A stretch of DNA of 64,000 nucleotides, taken from assembly GCA_015060335.1 (NCBI GenBank), contig SUYR01000009.1, positions 1 through 64,000 on the forward strand, given 5' to 3'. Source of the stretch: Bacteroidales bacterium. Lineage in GTDB: Bacteria > Bacteroidota > Bacteroidia > Bacteroidales > UBA932. Positions within the stretch are counted from its first letter, which is position 1. Each line of letters starts with the position of its first letter. The notes beneath the pieces were generated by a model, which was given only the letters and a program-made list of their open reading frames with translations, did not search any database and was not told the DNA's origin. A program made the position numbers and the translations under genes. Shown piece by piece: positions 34,928 to 44,373 of the stretch.

Positions 34928-37900
34928 CTATAACTGTATCTTTACTCCGAAGGAGAATGTCCTCGGTTGTGGTAACCACATGTTGTCCAATCCCATCTTT
35001 GTAGCATCAAGGCTGCTGTTTACCTCCGGGTCTATGAACCGGTAAGGCGAGATCAGGAATAGGTTATCAGCCTGTATATAAATTTTCAGCAAGTCCATCC
35101 CAACCTTTTTTGTTGCCTTTGCCGGCAGCGTATAACTTAAGGACAGGCTTTTGCAGCGCAGGTATGATGCGTCATGCAGATAGCGGGTGCTGATGAATCT
35201 GGTGGAGTTCCATGTCATCCCGTAGATTGCTCTCGGTACCGAATCGCTTGTTCCGGGACCCGTCCATCTGGCAAGTGCTTCCGATTCCTGCGATGGCCAC
35301 AGACCATTGCCGAGCCTCAGACCTCCGTTCCATATCTGATAGAGATTGTTCCCGTACGAGAATGCAAACAGGAGACTCACGTCGAAACCTTTCCATGAGA
35401 ATGTGCTTGAAAGCCCTCCGGTGAACAGCGGATTCGCCGAACCGCAAAACTGACTGTCGCCTGCAGTATCTATGTCACCGTCGCCATTGACATCTTCATA
35501 CATCACGTCACCGGCGCGCACTCCCTGCTCATACTGCTTCTTCGGCACATCTTCATCTTTCTGGTAGATTCCGAGCATCTTTATCATATAGAAACTTCCC
35601 ACTTCCTCTCCTACCTTCAGGGCATGGTATGAGCCGCTTGTCAGAATCCCGTCGTCATCTGTAAGCTCTGTAAGGCGGTTCCTGACGAAACTTATGTTGA
35701 ATCCTCCCTGCCATCTGAAATCACCTTTCCCAATATTGCCTTCCAGTGTGATTTCCAGACCGTCGTTTCTCATCGCGCCTATATTGCACAACTGGTTGGT
35801 GAATCCGGACGTGGCCGTTACAGGTTTGTTGTAAAGAAGATCTTTAGTGTCTTTCCTGAAGATGTCGGTCTCCACTTTCATCCGCCCTGCAAAGAAGGAC
35901 ATTTCCGCACCGATGTTATATTGCAATGCCTTTTCCCATCTGAGATCTCTGTTCCCTTGGGTCATCATGGCTATGCCGCTTTCATTGATGTAGTTGTAGC
36001 CTCCGTTGGCAAGTGCCTGAAATGCGTATGCACCGATTCCGCCCTGATTTCCGGTCATTCCGCAACTTGCCTTGATCTTGATTCTTGTGTTTGAGTCTTT
36101 CCAGAACGGTTCTTCCGACAGAACCCATCCTCCCGAAACGGAGGGGAAAAACCCGTATCTGTGCTCAGGTGCGAATTTGGATGAACCGTCTGTCCTTGCC
36201 GACAGCGTGAGCATATAGCGTCTGTGCCAGTTGAGTGTGGTCCTGAAGATTACCGACTGCATCGCCCAGGATGAACGTCCCGTGGAAATGTCAAGATATT
36301 CAGCAGCCACGGAGTTCTGCGAAAAGTCTTCGGAGGGGAAGCCTTGTCCGGTCTGTGACGAGGTGGATGACACGTCCTGCTGGAATGTATGTCCGAGGGT
36401 GGCATCGAGGGCAAGACCGCAGCCGAAAGCCTTGCTGTAATTGATGATGTTGTCTGTGACAAGTGAACTGTAGACCTTTCTGGCATCGGTGAGTTTGCCT
36501 ACAGAGTTGCCGTACATGTGCTTGGAGTTATAATAGATATAGTCTTCCGTGTACATGAAGTCTCCTCCGACATCAGAGCGGAATGACAGCCCGTCAAGGA
36601 TATTCAGCCTGATATATCCCTTCCCGATTATCCGATAATTATTGTTGAATGCATTCTGTTCGTTTAGGGCCTGCAGGAGATTGTAATGCAGCAGGTCCTT
36701 GTCCTTTATGGTATAGGAACCGTCTGCATGGTAAGGAACATCCCATGGTCGATGTTCGAGGGCATGGGTGAGCATGGATGTCCCCATGTTTCCGTTGGGC
36801 ACATGGTGGGTGTGGTTGTAGTTCGCGCTCAGATTGATTCCGGCTGACAGCCATCTCTTGATGTCGCATTCGAGATTTGCCCTCACTCCGTATTTCTCTG
36901 CCTTGTTCCCGATAATGACACCCTCGTTATGCCGTACATTCGCCGATATGTAGTATCGGCTTCTGTCTGTGCCTCCTGATACTGAAGCACTTGCCTTCCA
37001 TGATATGGCTGTCCTCAATACAAGGTCTGCCCAGCAGAACTGTCCTCTTTCAGGATAAGGATTGACAATATGGGACACATTCTCTCCTGTCTGCCTGTTG
37101 TAGTTGTCGATGGCTTCGTTCTGTACTTCAAGATACAGGTCAGCATCTGCGACTTTCAGTTTTTCCAGATCCGGTATATATGACAGACTCATTCCCGCAT
37201 CTGCACTTATTTTAGGCGCCCCCTTGACCCCCTTCTTAGTTGTGATGAGTATTACACCGTTGGTCGCCCTTGAACCATAGATTGCGGCTGATGCCGCATC
37301 CTTGAGCACCTGTATGGATTCGATGTCGCCGGGGTGGATGTCGGTCAGAGCACTGGTCTGTTCGCCTTCCCAGCCGCCCGCATCGGATATGGTGTTGCTG
37401 ATAGGAATCCCGTCCACGACATACAATGGCTCGTTTCCCGCTGTCAGTGAGCCGATTCCCCTGATGCTCACCCTGCTTCGGCTTCCGATGCTTCCGGATG
37501 ATGCCTGTACGTTCACGCCGGCAATCCTTCCCTGAAGCAGGGCATCCACTCCGCAATATGCTCTTCCTGTGATTTCTTCCGGATCCATGCTGCCGATTGC
37601 AGATGATATGTCCCTGCGATGCATGCTGCCGTATCCTACGATGACCGATTCTTCGAGCAGGTTCACTACCGGATGGCTCTGTATTGAATCTCTGTCTGCT
37701 CTTGCTGCGACAGGGATAATGAAAATCGTGTTCCCGTCGATTACCGCTTCAGTCCCTGTCCTCTTCAGAAGTGCCTTAAGAGTCTGTTCGAGATTTTTTC
37801 CATTGGGGGGGGAGCAACTGTCTTATCTGCGTTCAGGAATTCTTCGTTGTATGCTATAGTGTGTCCGCTCTGCTCTTCAATAAGGACAAAAACCTCCCGA

Positions 37901-38004
37901 AGGGCCATTCTGCCTTTCGGAAAGTTGATAGTCTGCTGTGCGTCAACTCTTAAATGACTGAGAAGTGCTGTCAGGACGCAGAAGCAAAGAGTCAGGTTTC
38001 TCAT
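34928..38004 (-). CDS. SusC/RagA TonB-dependent transporter with STN domain, broken by a frameshift
   Basis: Two ORFs make one gene. The 5' part (37765-38004) encodes a signal peptide and the first half of an STN domain (INFPKGRMALREVFVLIEEQ). The main part (34928 to about 37800) continues in another frame: LEQTLKALLKRTGTEAVIDG completes STN, then VIVGYGSMHRRDISSA starts the plug, with EPLYVVDGIPIS and KDAASAAIYGSRATNGVILITTKKG. The break lies in a run of eight C on the coding strand (37805-37812). Six or nine C would restore one frame of about 1025 codons. The usual carboxypeptidase-like domain between STN and plug seems absent. STN domains signal to FecR proteins, and fecR lies 20 bases upstream. 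Phase variation, recent inactivation and sequencing error are all possible. Confidence 0.85.
37805..37812. repeat. Homopolymer of eight G (C on the coding strand) in susC
   Basis: The tract sits in the STN-coding part of the minus-strand susC gene exactly where its frame breaks. Such runs are prone to slippage in replication and to miscounting in sequencing. Confidence 0.8.
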
Positions 38005-38024
38005 CGGAGTCGGTTTTGCGGAAT

Positions 38025-38918
38025 TTATCTGATATATACGTCAGTGCCTTCAAGCGAATATGTCATGCCGGGGACAAGGCGGCAGATAGCATCCAGCAAC
38101 TGTTCAAGTGTCTCGTCGTTTATGAATTTGGCTGTCAGTACCGCGCTGTCATATCGGTCGTCTGTCATGTGAATGTCTATGTCAAATCTCCTTTCGAGCA
38201 TTGCAAACACTTGAGCAATAGGCATTGACCTTATAACGATGTCTCCGTCCTTCCATGCACATGCTTCTTCTGCGTTTGTCCTGCCTGATGTGAGCGTGCC
38301 GGAATGTTTGTCATAACCGGCATATTGCCCCGGTTCAAGGCTGACTGTTCCGGACTTGTCCTTTCCAGACGGGGTGATATCGATTTTCCCGCTGCACAAG
38401 GTTGCACATGCCGTCGGACCGGTGGGGTAGTCCTGAACGTTGAATACTGTTCCATGTGCCGTTACCGTTATATTGTCGGTATTTACCGTAAAAGGATGTC
38501 TTTTGCTTGCTGTCACCTGAAAAAATCCCTCTCCCGAAAGTGTTACGGCTCTTTCCTTGCCGAATCTTTCAGGGTATGTCAGTGTGGAACCTGCATTCAG
38601 GGTGACTATGGAGCCATCTGAAAGAGTGACTTCCTGTATTTCCCCGTCAGGGACGGTAATCTCTGCAAATGCAGTTTCCGGCTGTGTGCTGCGGACTATA
38701 TGCCATGCAAGAGGCGAGACCACGGCGAGAACGACAACTGCGGCTGCGACTGCTGCTCTTCTTATGCGTGTACTCCGCTTCTTCATAAGCATGAGTGTCT
38801 GTTCCTTCTCGATTGTCTTGGCCTGCTGCATGACGGTATCGAATGAAGCCTCCACCTCATCTGTTCCTACGGATGAACCGTCGATATCCTCCCAATCTTT
38901 GAATTTATATGATAACAT
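38025..38918 (-). CDS. FecR-family anti-sigma factor
   Basis: 297 residues. One membrane helix at about 54-76 (AAVAAAVVVLAVVSPLAW) divides a short cytoplasmic N-terminus from the periplasmic FecR domain (EVTLSDGSIVTLNAGSTLTYP, RAVTLSGEGFFQVT, TAHGTVFNV). A DUF4974-type STN-like C-terminus (MPIAQVFAMLERRFDIDIHM, LEQLLDAIC) ends the protein. FecR holds the cognate ECF sigma factor until the loaded SusC signals through its STN domain. It is encoded between the sigma factor and the STN-type SusC. The cytoplasmic part is about 50 residues, normal for Bacteroidota FecR. Confidence 0.95.
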   Translation of the reverse strand: MLSYKFKDWEDIDGSSVGTDEVEASFDTVMQQAKTIEKEQTLMLMKKRSTRIRRAAVAAAVVVLAVVSPLAWHIVRSTQPETAFAEITVPDGEIQEVTLSDGSIVTLNAGSTLTYPERFGKERAVTLSGEGFFQVTASKRHPFTVNTDNITVTAHGTVFNVQDYPTGPTACATLCSGKIDITPSGKDKSGTVSLEPGQYAGYDKHSGTLTSGRTNAEEACAWKDGDIVIRSMPIAQVFAMLERRFDIDIHMTDDRYDSAVLTAKFINDETLEQLLDAICRLVPGMTYSLEGTDVYIR

Positions 38919-38980
38919 AGATTTTGCGTACTGTTATATGACGAATGAAACTGGCCGATTCCCTAAACGGTTCGTGTAAT

Positions 38981-39523
38981 TTACATGAACAATATGATGA
39001 CCTTGGTGAGTTTTCTTAATTCTCTCAATGCCAGATTGATATGATTCTCTACCGTCTTTCTGCTGATTCCCAGTGTTTCGGCTATTTCCTTGCCTGTCCT
39101 CCCTTCCAATCGGGACATTATGAAGACCTTTCTCCTTTTTTCCGGCATTTCCGCTACGGCATGGCTGATCTGGACCTGAAGTTCCTTTGCGAAAAATCCG
39201 CTCTCCGTTTCATAATCACGTTCACTTGCAGTTTCCACAGCATCGAGAGGGATCCGAATCTTATGGATGCGTCCGTAATCAATGGCAGCATTCCGTGTCA
39301 TCGTGTACAGGAATGCACTGAACGACCTCAACTCAGGCAACAGGCGTCTTTGCAACCATATCTTTACAAATATATTCTGGGCGACATCCTTTGCGTCGTC
39401 CTGATTCCCGATGAACTGCCCGAGGAAGACTTTTACCTTAGGGTAATAATGCACGAACATCTCCTTGAAGGCACTTTCGTCCCCCATGGAGATATTCGAC
39501 AGCATTGTTTTCTCATCAAGCAT
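38981..39523 (-). CDS. ECF-type RNA polymerase sigma-70 factor
   Basis: 180 residues from MLDEKTML; the track's longer start reads back into der and adds 25 unlikely residues. Region 2 is FVHYYPKVKVFLGQF with DDAKDVAQNIFVKIWLQR; region 4 is MPEKRRKVFIMSRLEGRT followed by the HTH KEIAETLGISRKTVENHI. It belongs to the Bacteroidota ECF group paired with FecR proteins and should turn on the adjacent susC/susD genes when their ligand is present. Its ATG is four bases downstream of the der stop codon, so it either reads through from der or uses a promoter inside the end of der. The first step of the island is thus tied to a housekeeping gene. Confidence 0.94.
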   Translation of the reverse strand: MLDEKTMLSNISMGDESAFKEMFVHYYPKVKVFLGQFIGNQDDAKDVAQNIFVKIWLQRRLLPELRSFSAFLYTMTRNAAIDYGRIHKIRIPLDAVETASERDYETESGFFAKELQVQISHAVAEMPEKRRKVFIMSRLEGRTGKEIAETLGISRKTVENHINLALRELRKLTKVIILFM

Positions 39524-39527
39524 CCCT

Positions 39528-39644
39528 TTATTTCTGTCTAAGGAACACCTGCACGGGGCATCCCAGGAAGTCAAAATTACTTCTAAGCTTGTTTTCAAGG
39601 AATCTTCTGTAAGGCTCGCGGATATACTGCGGCAGGTTGCAGAA
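39528..39644. repeat. 117-bp direct repeat, right copy (3' end of der)
   Basis: The end of the intact der gene. It is repeated in the same orientation at 15676-15792 with four differences by eye. The two copies bound the 23.7-kb accessory block. Confidence 0.92.
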
Positions 39645-40835
39645 GAATGCGAATGAAGGCGAGCGGGTAGGGAGTTGTGTCACGTACTTGATCTTGATAT
39701 ACTTTCCCTTCCATGCAGGCGGAGGATAGTTCTCTATCTCCGGCAACATCACCTCATTGAGCTTTGATGTGCTTATCTTTCGTGAGTAGTTCTCATATAC
39801 ATGGGCGGCTGCATCAAGTACATCCATGATTCTCTGCTTGTTGATCACGGACGTGAATATGATAGGCAGGTCATTGAAAGGCGCAAGACGCTCCTTGATT
39901 GCCTGTGTATATTCCTTCATGGTGTTGCTGTCCTTCTCGATGGTGTCCCATTTGTTCACGACCACCACGCATGCCTTCTTGTTTCTCTGGATAAGGTTGA
40001 AGATAGCCATGTCCTGAGACTCAATGCCTGTCTGAGCGTCTACCATCAGGATACATACGTCAGAATGCTCGATAGAGCGTATCGATCTCATCACAGAGTA
40101 GAACTCCAGGTCTTCGTGCACCTTTGTCTTCTTTCTCATGCCGGCAGTGTCCACAAGCATGAACTCGTGACCGAATTTGTTGTATAGGGTAGCTATTGAA
40201 TCACGGGTTGTACCTGCAATAGGAGTGACAATGTTCCTCTCTTTGCCAAGGAGTGCATTGGTGAGTGACGATTTTCCCACATTAGGCTTTCCTACGATTG
40301 TGAAGTGAGGAAGCTCCGGGTGCTCGTCTGTGTCCGGATCTTCTGCAGGAAGTTCCTTTATAATCGCATCCAGAAGGTCTCCGGTACCGCCTCCGTTAGC
40401 TGCTGATATGCTGTAAACTTCTCCCAGACCGAGAGAATAGAACTGGAACGCATCGTACATCTTTTCGCCAGAGTCAATCTTGTTCACAGCCAGGATGACA
40501 GGCTTTCCGCTACGGCGCAGGATGTCAGCGATTTCCTCGTCATAGTCAGTTATTCCTGTACCTGCCTCTACAAGGAAGAGCACCACGTGGGCCTCTTCAA
40601 TGGCAAGAACAACCTGCTTGCGGATCTCCTCTTCGAATATGTCGTCAGAATTGGATGTGTATCCGCCGGTATCGACAACGGAGAATTCCGTTCCGCACCA
40701 CTCACATCTTCCGTAGTGTCTGTCACGGGTCACGCCCGCTGTCTCATCTACGATTGCCTGCCTCATACCTACGAGGCGGTTGAAAAGTGTGGACTTACCT
40801 ACATTAGGACGTCCGACGATTGCTAATAAGCTCAT
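39528..40835 (-). CDS. der: Ribosome-associated GTPase Der (EngA)
   Basis: 435 residues. Two tandem GTPase domains: the first with GRPNVGKST at about 8-16, DTGG and NKID, the second with GKPNVGKSS at about 180, DTAGMRKK and NKWD. The C-terminal KH-like domain ends in [11 protein letters not shown]. Der is needed for assembly of the 50S ribosomal subunit. It is the last housekeeping gene of the engB-prs-der row. Its 3' end is duplicated 23.7 kb away, and the ECF sigma gene begins four bases after the stop. The gene itself is intact. Confidence 0.98.
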   Translation of the reverse strand: MSLLAIVGRPNVGKSTLFNRLVGMRQAIVDETAGVTRDRHYGRCEWCGTEFSVVDTGGYTSNSDDIFEEEIRKQVVLAIEEAHVVLFLVEAGTGITDYDEEIADILRRSGKPVILAVNKIDSGEKMYDAFQFYSLGLGEVYSISAANGGGTGDLLDAIIKELPAEDPDTDEHPELPHFTIVGKPNVGKSSLTNALLGKERNIVTPIAGTTRDSIATLYNKFGHEFMLVDTAGMRKKTKVHEDLEFYSVMRSIRSIEHSDVCILMVDAQTGIESQDMAIFNLIQRNKKACVVVVNKWDTIEKDSNTMKEYTQAIKERLAPFNDLPIIFTSVINKQRIMDVLDAAAHVYENYSRKISTSKLNEVMLPEIENYPPPAWKGKYIKIKYVTQLPTRSPSFAFFCNLPQYIREPYRRFLENKLRSNFDFLGCPVQVFLRQK

Positions 40836-40903
40836 AATGAATTAGTTTAATTGTTAAAATCCCGCCTCACGGCGATAATTGCACGTCCCTCTCCGGGACC
40901 GTA

Positions 40904-41155
40904 TCAACGGCATATTTCTCGTGACGAGCAACTTCCGCAGCCACTATCATCACATCCGGGAGTGCCGTCCGCTCCCTTCTTTCCCCATAGTTTCATCTCT
41001 TCCTCCTTGGCGCACTTGATGCCTCTCTTGCGCATTTCCCTGTTGTTCTCAATCTCAGTCTCAGGAAACTTTCCATCCTTCCTGAATATGATATTGAAAC
41101 ACATGCCGAATACGCAAAGCGCTACAAGGACGAGAGCTGCTATAAATAATTCCAT
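40904..41155 (-). CDS. Small membrane-anchored Cys-rich protein, conserved in Bacteroidales
   Basis: 83 residues from MELFIAALVL; the track start adds 13 residues from the gap after prs. One N-terminal membrane helix (LFIAALVLVALCVFGMCF) is followed by NIIFRKDGKFPETEI, a charged region, and a C-terminal Cys/Gly tail (CDDSGCGSC) that could bind a metal. The FRKDGKFPETEI motif recurs in short Bacteroidales proteins annotated as membrane or hypothetical (recalled). It lies between prs and der on the same strand. The function is unknown. Confidence 0.8.
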   Translation of the reverse strand: MELFIAALVLVALCVFGMCFNIIFRKDGKFPETEIENNREMRKRGIKCAKEEEMKLWGKKGADGTPGCDDSGCGSCSSREICR

Positions 41156-41225
41156 ACATCTTTTAATTAACAATATTCCGTCGGAAAGGGTCACTCTCCG
41201 GCGGAATATATATCAATTTCAGTTC

Positions 41226-42176
41226 CTAGTTGATGAAGCTTGAACTGATTTCTTCGTAGTTATATACCTTGTTGATGATATTTGCGAAGATGTCTGTCAT
41301 TGAAAGGACTGTGATCTTTGACTTGTCCTTTGCAGGGTCGCTGTCAAGAGGAATAGTATCGGAAACGATAACCTCTTCGAGAGCTGATTCTGCTATTCTG
41401 TCATATGCAGGACCTGAGAATACAGCGTGAGTCGCACATGCTCTTACGCTGGCTGCACCCATATCCTTGAGTACATTGGCTGCTTTTGCAAGTGTACCGG
41501 CAGTGTCGATCATATCATCAACGATCACAACGTTCTTGCCCTCTACCTCACCGATAGCAGTGATTGAGCCTACAACATTTGCCTTCTCACGAGACTTGTG
41601 GCAGATGATCACAGGGCACTGCAGATAACGTGCATATGCATTTGCTCTCTTCGCACCACCCATGTCAGGAGCTGCGATAGCGAGATTCTCGATATTCATA
41701 GCCTTCAGGTGTGGAAGGAATACTGCACTTGCATAGATGTGGTCCACCGGAAAGTCAAAGAATCCCTGGATCTGGTCTGCATGCAGGTCGCATGTCATCA
41801 CACGGTCGCATCCTGCTGCACCAAGCATGTTAGCCACGAGCTTAGCTCCGATAGATACTCTTGGTCTGTCCTTTCTGTCCTGTCTTGCCCAACCGAAATA
41901 AGGCATTACAGCGATGACCTTATGGGCAGATGCTCTCTTTGCCGCATCGATCATGAGCAGAAGTTCGAAAAGATTGTCTGTAGGAGGGAATGTGGACTGT
42001 ATTATAAATACTGTCGCTCCTCTGACGCTTTCATTGTAACATGGCTGGAATTCTCCGTCACTGAAAGTAAGTACGTCAGACTCTCCAACCTTGAGTCCGA
42101 GCTTTGTGGCTACCTTTTCAGCAAAGTCCTTTGATGCTTTGCAGGTGAAAACCTTAATTTTGTGTTCGTCGTGCAT
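41226..42176 (-). CDS. prs: Ribose-phosphate pyrophosphokinase
   Basis: 316 residues, the normal length. It makes PRPP from ribose 5-phosphate and ATP for nucleotide, His and Trp synthesis. Visible: YFGWARQDRKDRPR (ATP flexible loop region), the divalent-metal/catalytic MTCDLHADQIQGFFD, and the PRPP-binding loop VVIVDDMIDTAGTL. It is 15 bases downstream of engB and probably in one transcript with it. The C-terminus carries a short extra tail (NKVYNYEEISSSFIN). Confidence 0.97.
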   Translation of the reverse strand: MHDEHKIKVFTCKASKDFAEKVATKLGLKVGESDVLTFSDGEFQPCYNESVRGATVFIIQSTFPPTDNLFELLLMIDAAKRASAHKVIAVMPYFGWARQDRKDRPRVSIGAKLVANMLGAAGCDRVMTCDLHADQIQGFFDFPVDHIYASAVFLPHLKAMNIENLAIAAPDMGGAKRANAYARYLQCPVIICHKSREKANVVGSITAIGEVEGKNVVIVDDMIDTAGTLAKAANVLKDMGAASVRACATHAVFSGPAYDRIAESALEEVIVSDTIPLDSDPAKDKSKITVLSMTDIFANIINKVYNYEEISSSFIN

Positions 42177-42191
42177 TTTGTATGAGGGTTT

Positions 42192-42797
42192 TTAGTTGTT
42201 CTTCATTGTCTCGAGTACCGATTCTATATAATTCAGAATCTCTTCGCGTCCTTGTCCGGTCTCAGAAGAGCTGACAAATATCGGAGGCAGTTCCTCCCAT
42301 AGTTCCAGGATCTTCTGCTTGCTCTTCTCTACCTGAGCTGCGAGGACATTCGGTCCCAGCTTGTCTCCCTTGGTGAAGATTATCGCAAACGGTATCTGGC
42401 TTTGTCCCAGTTCGATCAGAAAATCCATGTCGATCTGACCTATTTCATGTCGCGAATCGATCAGCACAAAGAGCATTACCATTTCCTGCGACAGGTTTAT
42501 ATAGTTGCGTATCACCTGCTCGAGCTTCTGCTTTCCAGTGGCCGACATCTTGGCATATCCGTATCCCGGCAAATCAACAAGATACCATTCCCTGTTTATG
42601 AGAAAATGGTTTACAAGTCTTGTCTTTCCTGGCTTGCTCGAGGTCATGGCAAGCTTCTTATTCCTGCACAGCATATTGATAAGGGATGATTTTCCCACAT
42701 TGGATCTGCCAATGAAAGCGAACTCAGGATACTTCTGTTTCGGTTTCTCTGAAATCCTTGTGCTGCTGCCGGAAAATAGTGCTTCTGTAATTTTCAT
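42192..42797 (-). CDS. engB: Ribosome biogenesis GTP-binding protein EngB (YihA/YsxC)
   Basis: 201 residues. A single TRAFAC-type GTPase domain with FIGRSNVGKSSLIN (P-loop), switch region SKPGKTRLVNHF, VDLPGYGYAK (G3) and TKGDK (G4). It acts in 50S subunit assembly, like Der encoded downstream in the same row. First gene of the minus-strand housekeeping row. A TATCTTTG -7 box lies 11 bases upstream of the ATG, giving a very short leader. Confidence 0.97.
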   Translation of the reverse strand: MKITEALFSGSSTRISEKPKQKYPEFAFIGRSNVGKSSLINMLCRNKKLAMTSSKPGKTRLVNHFLINREWYLVDLPGYGYAKMSATGKQKLEQVIRNYINLSQEMVMLFVLIDSRHEIGQIDMDFLIELGQSQIPFAIIFTKGDKLGPNVLAAQVEKSKQKILELWEELPPIFVSSSETGQGREEILNYIESVLETMKNN

Positions 42798-42807
42798 AAT
42801 CAGCCGA

Positions 42808-42815
42808 CAAAGATA
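42808..42815 (-). promoter_or_regulatory. -7 box (TATCTTTG) for engB
   Basis: Minus-strand TATCTTTG fits TAnnTTTG and ends 11 bases upstream of the engB ATG. No clear TTG -33 element was found. Confidence 0.5.
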
Positions 42816-42884
42816 AAAAATCTTTTTGATTTATCCCTATATCTCGATGTAGAATGCATCCTGACGCCTAAATAGCTGAAGATC

Positions 42885-42935
42885 AGCGCTTTGTGGATAT
42901 ACGATTCCCCCGTACAGGGGAATCGCATATCTGTA
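42885..42935. repeat. Family B hairpin repeat (distant copy)
   Basis: Starts AGCGCTTTGTGGATATACGA and contains ATTCCCC...GGGGAAT with a six-base loop. It matches the four copies beside the Rpn gene (59266-60165), including the GTGGATAT prefix, so the element is dispersed. Confidence 0.75.
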
Positions 42936-43103
42936 TTCTCCTGATAATCAGCGTGTTGGGTGACAGGGGTATGGCGAATCGGTTTGAGTCTGCAGACGAA
43001 ACATCCATTGCTGCGCTCTTTCGCCTCAGGTTGCGTAAACTGACATTTTGTTATGATTTTGTGAATATCTGTCAAAAAATATATGACATGTCGAAAATTT
43101 AAT

Positions 43104-43111
43104 TAATTTTG
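43104..43111 (+). promoter_or_regulatory. -7 box (TAATTTTG) for xseA
   Basis: TAATTTTG fits TAnnTTTG and lies ten bases before the first ATG. This makes the second ATG (43134) a plausible true start with a short leader. Confidence 0.45.
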
Positions 43112-43121
43112 TCTCGGTTGA

Positions 43122-44345
43122 ATGATTAAGAGTATGGAGAAAGATTTTATTGACCTTCTTGAGTTGCAGCACATGCTGAAGAGGGGGGTAGAATCGCTCT
43201 TTCCGAAACGTCTGTGGATAAAGGCCGAAGTGAGCGCCGTCAAGGCCCGAAGCGGAGGTCATTGTTATATGGAGCTGTCTCAGAGCAGCCCGGAAGGACT
43301 CGTTGCGAAGGCAAATGCCATCATCTGGAGTTCCAAATACCGTTTTATATCACCATATTTCGAGTCCGTGACGGGCTCGCCGCTGCAGGAAGGTATGCTT
43401 GTCCTCGTTGAGGTACAGGTAAACTATAGTGAGTTGTATGGTATGTCATTGATAATCAGTGATATAGATCCGGAGTTTTCGCTCGGGGTCAAGGAGCTGG
43501 AAAGACAGAAGACCATAGAGAGACTGCGACAGGAGGGACTGATGGAACTTCAGAAAGATCTGGAACTGCCCCTGCTTCCTTACCGTCTTGCAGTGATTTC
43601 TGCCGAAGATGCAGCTGGCTACCGTGATTTCATTCGCCATATAGGTGAGAATCCATATGGTTTCAAGGTGGAAACCGTGCTGTTTCCGGCTCTGATGCAA
43701 GGTGCAGATTGTCCATCTTCCATAATATCAGCATTGGACAGAATTATGGAAGAAGAGCAATGGGATGCGGTGCTGATCCTGCGCGGAGGCGGAGCGAAAC
43801 TGGATCTCGCTTGCTATGACGACTATTCCCTCGCGGCGGTGATTGCCCAATATCCTCTGCCGGTACTCACGGCAGTCGGTCACGACCAGGATTTCCATGT
43901 ATGTGACATGGTCGCATATGAATATCTTAAGACGCCGACTGCGCTTGCTGACTATATATTGGATATATATGAATGTGAAGATGAAAGGATATCTTCATGT
44001 CAGACGAGGATAAGACTTGCAGCTTCCAACCGTCTCTACCGCGAAGAGTCGCTTCTGGATTCTCTTGCAGCACGGATAAAAGGAGGGTTTTCGCTCAAGC
44101 TTGCAGCTATGGAGTCTGCTCTGCAGGTCCTCCAGACACGGATTGAGGCTGCTGATCCTCGCAGGATACTTGACAGAGGCTATGCCCTGGCACTTGATGC
44201 AGACGGTGTGGTTATGAAAAGTGTTGGCGGAAAGGAAAAGGGAGACAAGGTCTCGATGATGTTTGCTGACGGTATATTGGACTGTACGGTGGATTCGGTC
44301 AGCCGTCATTCTGAAGAATGCAAGACCCGCTCCCTGTCATCCTGA
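43122..44345 (+). CDS. xseA: Exodeoxyribonuclease VII large subunit
   Basis: 407 residues. N-terminal OB-fold (LWIKAEVSAVKARSGGHCYMELSQ), catalytic domain with RLAVISAEDAAGYRDF, the family block ILRGGGAKLDLACYDDYSLA and TAVGHDQDFHVCDMVAYEYLKTPTALADYI, then a coiled-coil region and the GYAL end. With XseB it degrades single-stranded DNA in both directions to oligonucleotides. The start could also be Met5 at 43134 (see the promoter). The last codons and stop (SLSS*) fall in a REP-like repeat, so the C-terminus was probably changed by that insertion. Confidence 0.95.
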   Translation: MIKSMEKDFIDLLELQHMLKRGVESLFPKRLWIKAEVSAVKARSGGHCYMELSQSSPEGLVAKANAIIWSSKYRFISPYFESVTGSPLQEGMLVLVEVQVNYSELYGMSLIISDIDPEFSLGVKELERQKTIERLRQEGLMELQKDLELPLLPYRLAVISAEDAAGYRDFIRHIGENPYGFKVETVLFPALMQGADCPSSIISALDRIMEEEQWDAVLILRGGGAKLDLACYDDYSLAAVIAQYPLPVLTAVGHDQDFHVCDMVAYEYLKTPTALADYILDIYECEDERISSCQTRIRLAASNRLYREESLLDSLAARIKGGFSLKLAAMESALQVLQTRIEAADPRRILDRGYALALDADGVVMKSVGGKEKGDKVSMMFADGILDCTVDSVSRHSEECKTRSLSS

Positions 44346-44373
44346 GAAGCCCGAAGGACGACGTGAGGATCTG
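44336..44373. repeat. REP-like repeat overlapping the end of xseA
   Basis: GTCATCCTGAGAAGCC with an inverted GTGAGGATCTG end. This pattern is common in Bacteroidota intergenic DNA (recalled). It supplies the stop codon of xseA and fills most of the gap to xseB. Confidence 0.5.

Larger units (their letters stand above)
42798..43121. other. Divergent intergenic region with a family B hairpin
   Basis: About 320 bases between engB and xseA. It holds the engB promoter (42808-42815), one copy of the family B hairpin repeat (42885-42935) followed by a weak second half-copy, and the xseA -7 box (43104-43111). No gene is convincing here; the ORFs at 42800-43075 and 42893-43102 run across the hairpin. 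Confidence 0.6.

Noticed and set aside
15793-39527. Integrase or transposase driving the der-flanked block
   Set aside because: All main ORFs in the block are accounted for as PUL or regulatory genes; none shows tyrosine or serine recombinase motifs.
39801-42134. Plus-strand ORFs antisense to der and prs (39801-40187, 41598-42134)
   Set aside because: The opposite strand encodes unmistakable Der and Prs; these products are Cys/His-rich shadow translations.
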